From Paulownia fortunei (taxonomy: Eukaryota; Streptophyta; Magnoliopsida; Lamiales; Paulowniaceae), in the NCBI GenBank assembly GCA_019321725.1, contig CM033114.1, forward strand, positions 16,348,278 to 16,412,277: DNA of 64,000 nt. Direction: 5' to 3'. The translations under genes and the position numbers were made by a program. This document shows, piece by piece, positions 39,151 to 49,573 of the stretch. A model generated the notes under the pieces. That model was given only the letters and a program-made list of their open reading frames with translations. It had not been told where the DNA came from and made no database searches. The stretch's first letter is position 1. Each line of letters starts with the position of its first letter.

Positions 39151-39569
39151 TTGGGCTAGAATTGATCACGGTTCATGAGCTATCGAATTTGGTTCATGAA
39201 CCGATGGGTTCAAGGATTGAGAAATTCCTACCCTTAACCTAAATCGGCAGATACCATTTTTTAAAAAATTTTGAATTTAAATTTGAAAAAAAAAATATTA
39301 TTAACTAAAATTTAACTCTAAAAATTTTACAAAGCAAAACAAAAAAATGCTTGAATTTAAATTTAAATTGTCTACATATCCTCTTAAGGTGAAGAGAAAT
39401 TGAAGTACACATAGTTCTCTTACTTTTTTTTTATCTTTCTTACCTTAGAAAGTGACGTGACTCAATCACTCCCACCTATTCCCGTTGTCGTGTTTGTTCC
39501 TTTCGTGTCTAAGTCATCTTACTTATCATTGGAATTTTGCATATCTTATATTTATTTTTCAACTTTTGT

Positions 39570-41131
39570 CTAATCGTCGAAATATAATTGGACTTCTAAA
39601 GATTCAAAAGACATGATTGAGTATTTTTCGCTCAATATGTTATCTTTTGTGCTAAAGATTTGCTCCACAACAACTGTTAAGATGGAGCAAATAAAAACCT
39701 CATTCGCCATGAAAAAAATTGGTAAGTCCGCATCTCTTGTGACTACTATCTCAAAATGTAGAATATTTTCTACTGTCATCTGCCTCTAATGAGGAGTAGG
39801 TTAGGTCTGACTTAAATAGCTCAAACTAGGGACTAAGTTATATGGTTAATGGTTAAACTAAACAGTTGATGACTCGCTTTGCAAAAGGTCATAAGGGCGA
39901 CCAGTTGGCTATCAGTTGGGTGCATGAGTCACATATTGCAAGACCTATCTTTATTTCAGCATAGGTCACCTCACCTTCGAGGGTCTGCACCTCTTAGATC
40001 GGGCAGGATCATGTGGAAAAGCAAAATGAAATACTTATGATTGGAAAGTGATAGAAAATTTTATTTAGGGTAAATCAATTAGTATGATTACGTGTATAGT
40101 AGTCAGTTATAATAAATTGGGGTTTGAAATCTTCTTTTTACCCCCACTTTGATGTCTATAAATAGAAGAATTTACTTCAATCAATAGGTTATATTTTATA
40201 TACATCTCATACATATATTCTCTACATACTTTTATCTTCTTCAAGCATTCAATTGACTTGAGTGTAGGAGCTCTTACACTGGATCAGCCCAGCAGCTGTT
40301 TTCTAGGTTTTCCGTCCAATGGGGAAGAGGAGAAAAAGTAGTGAATTACTACTTGGGGTGCACCTACTGCAACCGATGCATTACAACCTCATTAAACTCA
40401 AAAGTATGTTAAAATAATTATCAAGTTTTTGGCTGGAATCTAAGAATGTTCTTGAACGTTTTGTTCTTTCTTTTACTAAAAGTTGAAGTTCAGCAAGCCT
40501 AAAACTACTATTACTACTAGTATTTTAAGTTTAAATTGAGTAAATTGTCCTTCATATTTTAAATTATATTCATTGTAAAAATCATTTAAATATGTTCTAA
40601 CATTATGTACAATAAATGTAGGATTAGGAGAATGGTCATTTCTAATAGGAATTAAAGAATTATAATATATTGTTAATAGGTCTTGTAACCCATTTAATTT
40701 AAGCTTAGGGTCAACAACAATAGTTGCTAAATTAATTTCTGAAATGTTCAAAAAATATTTTTTCCATTTGGTTTTCATTGCTTTAATAGAATATTTTAAA
40801 ATTTCATTACTAGAGTATTCATTTAAAACTGGTGCAACATTATTATAATTAATTAATATTAAATGGGCAGTTGAGTAATAAACTCTTGATAATTATGATT
40901 GTAAGGTGACATCATTAAAAAAATTTAAAATGTTATAATTTTTTCCAGGTACTGCCGATTGGTTTGGAAACAAATGCATATTATTAATATTTTGTATAAA
41001 AAATGTACATAATAGTTCTTTATAATCAAAAGATTCTTGTGATAATAAATATATTGAATTCCAAACGATTGGAACCTCTCGTAAAAATCTTTAGGCTTCA
41101 TACGGTGGAACATCGCGTGGAAAGATTCCAA
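39570..41131 (-). pseudogene. Degenerate hAT transposase, split by an LTR-like insertion
   Basis: On the minus strand, from right to left, three family segments appear. The first is FFNDVTLQS and SRVYYSTAH (about 40860-40930). The second is MKTKWKKYFLNISEINLATI with VVDPKLKLNGLQDLL (40640-40778), the region before the dimerisation domain. The third is a C-terminal hAT dimerisation piece with VVEQIFSTKDNILSE (39600-39690; consensus ESAFSTGGRILDE). About 0.6 kb of unrelated DNA separates the last two. A possible terminal repeat, TAGAATTGATCACGGTTC, is seen at 39158-39175. The pieces carry stop codons and frame changes, and no DDE-type catalytic residues can be confirmed. Orientation and order are right for one ancestral gene. 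Confidence 0.7.
39780..40390 (+). mobile_element. LTR-like insertion (possible solo LTR) inside the hAT remnant
   Basis: This block interrupts the hAT reading between its central and C-terminal parts. It has a TATA-like TCTATAAATAGAAG at about 40157-40170. About 90 bp later comes TTGACTTGAGTGTAGGAGCT, a motif typical of the R region of plant Ty3/gypsy LTRs. It is less AT-rich than its flanks. No TG...CA ends with matching target duplications could be fixed, so the limits are approximate. Confidence 0.45.
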
Positions 41132-41771
41132 ATAAAGCTTTATACAGATTTAAGAAGGGAAGATGTGTTACAAGAGTCTTGCTATTCTCATTGAAGCATC
41201 CTACTTCATATAGAGATGGTTATTTGGAGGATTGAGATTCTTTGAAAAGCTTGGAGAAGAATGCATAAAGTAAATGATTAGGGAAGATTCAGTGAAAGTT
41301 TTATTTAACTAAATGTTTTATTGTAGTATATATTGAACTTAAAATACTTAGATGTTTTCGGCATTAAATTGAGACAATCTAATAAGTCTCAAGGTATTAG
41401 GATGATAACACAATCTTCTGATAATATACTTCGTTCTAGCCTCAGAATTTCTATTCTAGATGGTCCTATTTTAGGCAACTAATGATCATACTCTCTACAT
41501 GAGATCAAGTGTTGGAATAACAATAGTCCATGTATACTTTAGGAGAAACATGAGGTTTAGGGGTTTCAAGGCTTTCATTATGGATCTGATACCATGACTA
41601 TGACCAATATACCCAAGGACGTCCAACAACAGAAGAGGTAATCATGAAACTAGTTATAGTAGAGGTGCAAATACTGTAAGTACAAAAACAACGAATGCTC
41701 ATACTCTTAACAATGAGTTGATATAACAAGATAAAAGATGGAGAGATGTCAATACCTCAGTCTAACAATAG

Positions 41772-42205
41772 TGTCGCAATTAATGTGCTGAAAAAGTAAT
41801 AAATTTGGAGTCACATTATGCTTAAATATTATAATTAATATGCAGTAAATTTGAAATTAATATATCATGTTTTTATTGAAATTATTTTATCTTGTATAAT
41901 TATAGGTTGAGTTATAGGTTGGACTAATTGATATTCATCACTTCTAGCTTAATAATGCTTCTAGATTTAAAAAAAATAAAATTTCATTTTGTCAAAATAT
42001 GCAGCATGCTAATGTCTTAATTATGGTTGTATGAATGAGAAAATGAAGGGTGAATCAATACAAAAAAAATCATATTTTTCTCTCCATTTTTACTTTCTAT
42101 TTTTTTGGCTCAAAAGCACATTTTAGTTGCTAAAAATTTTCAGTCATTATCTTCCATAACTAAGCCTTACTTTCAACATGACAAGCTTCCAAAAATGATC
42201 TAGCA
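41772..42205 (+). repeat. 5' LTR of the copia element
   Basis: It begins TGTCGCAATTAATGTGCTG and ends near TCTAGCA, about 434 bp. It aligns along its length with the 3' LTR (46488-46895), with many substitutions and small indels. Confidence 0.85.
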
Positions 42206-42208
42206 AAG

Positions 42209-42220
42209 TGATATCAAAGC
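42209..42220 (+). other. Primer-binding site of the copia element
   Basis: TGATATCAAAGC sits three bases after the 5' LTR. It matches the usual plant copia site TGGTATCAGAGC (complement of the initiator tRNA-Met 3' end) at 10 of 12 bases. Confidence 0.75.
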
Positions 42221-42320
42221 CTAGTTATAAAGGCCCGATTTTTTGATGAAAAAAGAAGAAAAATGAGGTGTAAAGAGAATAAGGTGTTGTTGTCAAAGTA
42301 AGTTACAACAGAAAAATTCC

Positions 42321-43400
42321 ATGGCAAACTCAAGCAATTTGTAGCAGGTCACTCTTCCAATTTTGGAGGGAAAAAACTATGAATTCTGGTATAAGAAAAT
42401 GAAGACATTGATAACCTCTTTAGACTTATGGGAGCTTGTACAAGATGGTTATGAAGATAAAAAAGAAGGAGTAGATCTCATAGTAGCTCAAATAAAAAAG
42501 TTGAAGAAAACAAAACAAAGAGATACTCCCTAGCTTTGTCTAAAATCTAACAAACTGTTGCAGACTCAATCTTTGCAAGAATAATGGGAGTTGAAAAATC
42601 CAAAAAAGTATGGGACATTTTTCAAAAGGAATTTGGTAGAGATGAAAAGGTAAGGACTATCAAACTTTAAACTCTTAGAATGGAGTTAGAAAATTTGAAA
42701 ATAAAAGAAAGAAAACTTGAATGAGTTTCCTTCAAAGCTTGTAAAGTTAACTAATCAAATGAAGACTTCTGGTGAAGAACTCTCAAACCAACGAAAGAAA
42801 ACTTGAATGAGTTTCCTTCAAAGCTTGTAAAGTTAACTAATCAAATGAAGACTTCTGGTGAAGAACTCTCAAACCAACGAATGGTTGAATTTTTTTTATT
42901 TGTATACTAGAGAGATTTAATCCTATTGTGGTTGTTATAGAATAAATTAAAGATATTTCTCAAATGAATGTTCACGAATTGATGGGAGCATTAAAATCTT
43001 ATGAAGAAAAGTTTGTTAGGCAATCTGAAAAATCGATTGAAAATATATTTTAATAAAAAATGAATGTGAACGTTAAGAGTTATGGAGAATCATCAAGTGG
43101 TGAACAAAATAGAGGACAACCATTTAGAGGTGAAGATTTGGTAGAGGAAGATCAAGAAACTTTAGAAAAAGAAAAAGAGCAAGAAACTTTAGAGGAAAAG
43201 AAGAGGTTTCTATGATAGAAGCCAAAATAAAAATGACAACGAGAAGAAGTGCACACATTGTAGAAAAACTAGTCATGAGAATAAGGATGGTGGTTCAAAG
43301 ACAAGCCTAAATGTCACAATTGTAATAAACTTGATCATGTCCAATAAGATTGTTATGTAAATAATCAATTACAAAATCAGCAACAAGCTAACTTTTTGGA
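42321..43400 (+). pseudogene. Decayed copia gag
   Basis: The frame begins MANSSNL followed by a stop codon. The Gag-like segment that follows (LEGKNYEFWYKKMKTLI, then DLWELVQDGYED) matches the N-terminal region of plant copia Gag. Near 43240-43360 are two zinc-knuckle relics: CTHCRKTSHENK, lacking the last Cys, and CHNCNKLDHVQ, interrupted by a stop before DCY. A perfect 86-bp tandem duplication at 42707-42880 shifts the frame. No functional Gag can be made. Confidence 0.75.
42707..42880 (+). repeat. 86-bp perfect tandem duplication within gag
   Basis: GAAAGAAAACTTGAATGAG... at 42707 recurs at 42793, and both copies end AAACCAACGA (42794 and 42880). The period is 86 bp and the copies look identical. 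As 86 is not a multiple of three, it breaks the gag frame. Confidence 0.9.
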
Positions 43401-46400
43401 AGAGAAAGAAAGTGGAGAAAATATATTTTATGCTTCTCAAGCTACCATCGAAAGAAATAATGATATCTGGAATATTTATAGTAGTTATAGTAACCACATG
43501 ACGGGTAATAAATTAATTCTCTTTAGCATAGATACCTGTGTAAATTATCAAGTGAAAATGCTGATGCTCTTGTCATGGCACCAGGAAAATGAATAATTTG
43601 TGTTAAAATAAAGAAGAGAACTAAATACATTCGTGATGTGCTTTTTGTACGAAGTTGGAGCAAAATTTATTGAGTGTTGGGCAGCTTGCACAACATGGGT
43701 GTGCAGTCCATTTTGAAAGAAATAATTGCATCATTCTTGACAAAAATAAACCAAAATAAATTTTGATAAGAATTCAAATGGAAAAAAATCAAAGTTTTCT
43801 GCTCACTTTCAAATACTGAAAATGTGGCAATGAAGGCTCAAGTGATGGATGATTCATGGTTATGGTATTGGAGACTTGGTCACTTGAATTTTCTAAGTTT
43901 TAAGCTACTTCAACACAAAAAATATGGTGCATGGACTCCCCAAAATTGATGAAATGCAGTATGTTTGTGAATGATGTGACCCTAGAAAGCATCATCACAA
44001 TCTTTTTCTAAAAGAGTTGTTTGGAGAGTAAAGCAACCTCTAGAGCTTGTGCACTTGAATGTATGTGGACCTATGTCTACACTTTCTCATGGAGAAACAG
44101 GTACTTCATCCTCTTTATTGATGATTTTACTCGTATGACATGGGTTTATTTCATGAAGCAGAAATATGAAGTTTTAGGCATTTTTCAAAAGTTCAAAAAT
44201 CTTGTTGAAAATCAAAGTGGTTATTCTATTAAAGTTTTTAGAAGTGGTAATGAAAAATAATATACTTCTAATAAGTTCAACAAGTTTTGTGAAAAATAAG
44301 AAATTAAAAGATAACTTATAATTGGATATACTCCACAACAAAATGGAGTATTAGAGAGAAAAAATCAAACAGTGATAAAGATGCAAAGTCAATGTTGTAT
44401 GCCAAAGGATTCCTAGAAGTTTTTTAGCAAAGACAGGTTATATGACTGTTTATTTATTGAATAGATGTCCAACCAAATTCGTGATAGATAAAATATCTCT
44501 TGAAGAATGGAGTCATAGAAAACCTTCAATGAAGCACTTAAGAATTTTTGGATCAGTTTGCTATGCTCAAATTTTGAAAGAGAAGAGGCAAAAAATAGAT
44601 AAAAACAAGTGAGAAATGCATTTTCGTTGGCTATAGTAGCAAGTCGAAGAGTTATCATCTCTACAACTTGAAAAATAAAAGTATAATGAGCAGCGGGGAT
44701 ATTATATTTGATGAGAATGCATCTTGGAATTGGGAGACAAGTAAAATTGAGAAAGGAATAACATTCTTTGATGAGAAAAATCAAATTTCAGCAAGTGAGC
44801 TTGAAGAAAATGAAGAATTTGCTCCAAATATTTCATGGGTTAATTTTTCATCTTCTAATGACTCATTTTCAAGTTCAAGTTCAAGTTCTACTCCACTAAA
44901 AATGAGAAGCCTAAGTGATGTTTATGCAAGGTGCAATTTTTTGCACAATTGAACCTAAAAATTTTGATGAAGCAATCAAGGAAGTTTGGAGAAAAGCAAT
45001 GCAACAAGAAATAAATATCATTAAGAAGAACAAAACATGGGAGCTAGTTGAAAGACCAACCAACAAAGAAGTTATGGGTGTGAAGTGGATTTATAAGATA
45101 AAATTGAATGAGGATAGTTCTTTCCAAAGAAGCAAGATAAGACTTGTAGCAAATGAATGCACACAATATCCCGAAATTGATTTTCTAGAGACTTTCACTC
45201 CAGTTGCTCATTTAGACACAATTCGAATGCTTATTGTATTTGCAACCCATCAAGGATGGTCATTGTATTAACTTGATGTAAAATCTACCTTCTTGAATGG
45301 AGAACTGAAAGAAGAAATTTTTGTGAAACAAGTATAAGGTTTTGTGATCAAAGAAGAATAAGATAAAGTATATCGATTGAAGAAAGCTTTATATGTACTG
45401 AAATAAGCTCCAAGAGCTTGGTATAGCCAAATTGATTCATACTTCAATTATCAAGGTTTTAAGAAAAGCAAAATTGAACTAAGCTTGTATGTGAAATTCA
45501 AGGTAAGTCCACTCTCATTGTTGCTTTATATGTTGATGAATTATTATTCTGTGATGACAATGAAAACATGATATATGATTTTAAAAATGAGATAATGAAA
45601 AGATGTGAAATGAATAATATGGGGATGCTCCATCATTTCTTGGGTATAGAGATTTATTAAGAAAGTGATGATGTGTTTATTTATCAAAGAACATATGCTG
45701 AAAATATTTTTAAAAATTTTGGTATGAGTGATTGTAATTCAACTTCTATACCATTAGTTTTGAATAAAAAATTAAAGAAAAAAGATGGTGAGAAAAATGT
45801 TGATGCTACTTTGTATAGAAGTTTAATTGACAATTTGTTGTATCGCACTGCCACAAAGCTGAATATCATGTTTGGTACAAGTTTGTTGTCAAGATTCATG
45901 AACAATTCTAGTCAAGCTCATTTTGGAGTTGGAAAAAGAGTGCTAAGGTATATCAGAGATACAACTGACTTTGGTATCAAATATTTGAAAGGCTCCAAAG
46001 TGAAGTTAGAAAGTTATTGTGATAGTGATTAGACAGATTTTTTGGATAATTTGATACTATTTTTAGTTATGTTTTTTTTTCTTGGTTCAAATGTGTTTTC
46101 TTGGGCCTTAAAGAAGCAACAATCTGTAAATCAATCCTTTGCAGAAGCTGAATATGTTTCAACTGCAATGGCAGCATCTCAAGTCATTTGTTGAAAAGAA
46201 TTCTTGAAGATGTTGGGAGGAAATAAAGTGTTGCAACGGAATTATTTTGTGACAACAAATGAGCAATTGCAATGGGAAATAATTCAATTTTTCACAGTTA
46301 AACAAGACACATATCTATCAAATATCATTTCATTCGAGAAGCAATTGAAGATAGTGAAGTGTAGCTCATATTTTGCAAGTCCGAAGATCAAGTTACAAAC

Positions 46401-46475
46401 ATTCTTACCAAAGCTCTTCCTAAAGATAAATTTCCGAAAATGAGAGAACTTCTTAGAGTAATGGATCAACACATT
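43401..46475 (+). pseudogene. Decayed copia pol (protease, integrase, RT, RNase H)
   Basis: Segments appear in the Ty1/copia order. A protease relic at 43467-43508 reads IYSSYSNHMTGN, where the catalytic DSG is lost. A pre-integrase piece WRLGHLNFL lies near 43870. Integrase pieces are LELVHLNVCGPM near 44040 and RKPSMKHLRIFGSVCYA near 44520. Reverse transcriptase covers 44960-46030, with KTWELVERP, GVKWIYKIK and an active-site block YVDE at about 45529-45540, where the second Asp of YVDD is replaced. The RNase H region near 46010-46180 has CDSD with a stop in place of the next Trp, then SWALKKQQSV and AEAEYVSTA. Stops and frame changes are frequent throughout. Confidence 0.85.
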
Positions 46476-46487
46476 AAGGAGGAGAAA
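46476..46487 (+). other. Polypurine tract of the copia element
   Basis: AAGGAGGAGAAA lies directly against the 3' LTR start, the position from which plus-strand DNA synthesis is primed. Confidence 0.8.
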
Positions 46488-46895
46488 TGTTGCAATTAAT
46501 GTGCTAAAAATAATAAATTTAGAGTCACATCATACTTAAATATTGCAATTAATGTGCAACAAATTTGGACTCAATATATCATGTTTTTATTGAAAATATT
46601 TCATTCTATATTGAGCTATAAGTTGAGTTAGTTGATATCCATTACTTCTAACTTAATAATGCTTTTAGATTTCTAAATATTTTTATCTTCATTTTGTCAA
46701 AATATGTAAGATGTTCGTATCTTAATTATGACTGTATGAATGAGAAAGTGAATGACGAATCAATACAAAAAATCACATTTTTTGCTATCTATTTTTCAAC
46801 TCCAAAAATAAATTTTAATTATTAAAAATTTGCAATTATTATCCCCATAACTAAGTCTTACTTTCATTGTAACAAACTTCTAAAAAATCCAAACA
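46488..46895 (+). repeat. 3' LTR of the copia element
   Basis: It begins TGTTGCAATTAATGTGCTA directly after the polypurine tract and ends near AATCCAAACA, about 408 bp. It is colinear with the 5' LTR but clearly diverged from it. Confidence 0.85.
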
Positions 46896-49573
46896 AATAA
46901 GATAACATGTACTCACTTTTTCGGTAATACAAGAAAACTATATCGACATCTAATCATGCAAGCACAATATTAAATTACACTTGTTCCTGGTCAAAAGGAG
47001 GAAGTTTATCCAGAGGAATCACTTTTAGTGCATCAAAACATACATTTTCCTGTAGATAAGTTGATCTACGCTTTTCTTATCCCAAGAGTATTGATCACAA
47101 AAATCAATTATTCCATTTTGTGTGCTTGAGTAAAAGTTTTGTGGAAATCACTTTGGATTCTGTCATCAATATGTGTCTGAGCATAATATATTCTTTAAGT
47201 ACTGTGGTGGGAGCAATTTCTTAATGTGTTTCTCTGGTTTTTCTATCTAGAGTTCGGTACTACACTGAGAGTTTACAGAATCCTAGAGTGAAATTCCTAG
47301 TTCCTATGTTTATGAAGATTTCTTTAAAATAGAACAAGTACTTTACAACATTATGACATTCAAATACGGCATAGGATCAAACTCCTGATAATGATGAAAC
47401 AAAGATAAAAATTATGCAAAAGAATTCCACGTACCTAGCAAATGAAATTTCCAGCAACAATACCTATCAATGTGTTTCATCCTATTACATCCAAATGGCA
47501 TTGATTTGAGTGCTTTCCACCAGAATCCATCAAAGACTTTTACAATGGCACTATAGATTTTTATGTTCAATGTTCTTGGAATATGAAAAATCCAGATCGA
47601 CCCTAATTAAAGAGTTGATAGGATATGTTTTCTTGACCAAGATATAAGTACTAGGCTACCAAGGCATGAGGAACAGCTCATACAGAATTATTCATTTGAA
47701 TAAACTTCCTCTTACTCTTCTTGACCAGTGAAAAAGTAGATTGAATATATTACTTGTTCAACTAAATATCCATATAGGTTTAAATTCACTTTTATCTCCT
47801 TGTCAAAGGGTTAGTATTTGTTGGGTGCTAAGTGAATTTATGTTTTTACCTTAGCTCAAGAGTATTTTGTACATTAATGTTGAATCTTTTAGCATAAGGG
47901 GTAATTGATATGCCAGCCCCATAGGATAAGGGGGTAAAATGAATTTTACCGTATCCATAAATGATTATCCTATCATTAATATTGTATGCAAATATTCTTG
48001 GTCTTGGACCACAACCTTGCTATCCTACAATCTTGATTTCCTCATTTTGGATCACAACATAAACATCTTAGAAGAACAAGAGGTTTAGACACCTCTCCTC
48101 TTCTATCTTCTTATTTAGTCGTCATTCTAGTACTAGCTTTCTTCGCTTTCTATTACTACCATATTTGAAACTCAAAATTTCCTTCGTGCTGCTTGTGGTG
48201 AACTGTGGTTTGGAAGTTTTGTGACAAGGGAAAGGAAAATTGACTGCTTATGGACTTGGGAAATTCTCTCTCGATGCTAAATCGATTTCATAAATTATAT
48301 GCAAAGAGAATGCTTAGTATGTCAATATAATGGTTCTCAAAAACAACTTTCTTGAAGTTCATCCACAACACTATATGAGTACACAACCTGCTTGCTATGG
48401 CAAATTATGGCCTTCTTAATTCAATTGCCATATTGTAAGTTCTACTGTTCCATATAGTTTACATGTTTTCTCGTTCTATTCTTTTGATGTCGTGAATAAG
48501 ATACAAAGGAATGCTATACCATATGCTGCCAATATTCTTTCATAACACCAAAATTCGGTTGCTTCATTGTTGATTTGTCCATTACTTTGCAGACAGAAGG
48601 TGAGCTGCTTGCCGAGAAGAAATGTGTAGCCCATCTTACAGGAGAAGTATCATCATGAATCACATTATGTAGTCGAATATTTTGATACCTCTTTTGATTC
48701 TTGATATTAATAGTCTAAAGTTTTGCCGTATTTGTGGTCTTCCTGGAAATACAATGCCTCCCCGGAGAAATGTAAACCACTATACAAGTCAGTATTCGGG
48801 AATCCCAACAGTGTCTCTGCGGAAGAAATGGAAATGAAATTATGATCATCCAGGTCTTCTGATAATGCGTTATGGATCAGTATCTCTAAAGCCAAAAACA
48901 GGGGCAATTGGAGCCCATTTCATAAATTTTGAACTCATAAATCTGCAGCTGTTCTACTCAGGCGTAAGTCTTTATCGTGTTCTCTAATTTTAATGCCGTA
49001 TTATAATTTGATAATGTTACAGTAGGTACATATGGAAATGGAACCTTAGAACTCCAATTCCAGTTCTCTATACCGTTTCAACGTGAAGAGAATTCCATTA
49101 ACGTTGGCATTGGCATAGCCTGCAGCGTACATTTAACACTGCCAATGAACACACACAAGGCAAAAATCTCTTCTGGCCGTGAGCGAGAACACACACATAT
49201 TAACATAATATCTGAGGCTCAAATATGAAAAGGCCAAGTTCCAGTTTCAAAGATGATAAAATCATACACTGGAAATAAAATAAAATCTTAGAACTAGTGC
49301 GTTAATGCTTCCAGGGCAGGAGCAGTATCTCACAATCCAGAACTCAGCAATAAATTCGTTAAGGTATTTGCTACCATAATAGCAGCAGTCAGCAGGACTG
49401 CTTCAAGACTGAAATCCTATTTTGTCCTAACCACCTATTTCAACACACAACCAAAATAAAAAAAATGTCATAAGCAAATTTATGTTTCAAGCGCACATCC
49501 TCCAACGAGTATACAGATGAGCTTTTCGCTTATGCAATTGTATTAGAGCGCTAGTGGGACACTCCCTGAAAGT
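46896..49573. other. Gene-free stretch downstream of the NTL-type NAC gene
   Basis: No protein family was recognised. The right end (about 49150-49573) is the probable 3' UTR of the NAC gene read leftward. A 66-codon minus-strand frame at 48707-48907 has no recognisable features. Confidence 0.4.

Larger units (their letters stand above)
41772..46895 (+). mobile_element. Ty1/copia LTR retrotransposon, near-full-length but decayed
   Basis: A 5.1-kb element in the plus orientation has two related LTRs, a tRNA-iMet-type primer-binding site, gag and pol remnants in the Ty1/copia order (protease, integrase, reverse transcriptase, RNase H) and a polypurine tract. Flanks are AATAG on the left and AATAA on the right, matching at four of five bases. 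The LTRs differ at many positions, and the coding part has numerous stops and an internal tandem duplication. The insertion is therefore old and non-autonomous. It lies beside the hAT remnant, between the Kelch and NAC genes. Confidence 0.9.

Noticed and set aside
48707..48907. 66-codon minus-strand frame downstream of the NAC gene
   Set aside because: It is acidic and looks protein-like but has no recognisable motif, no clear splice borders and lies beyond the NAC stop codon.
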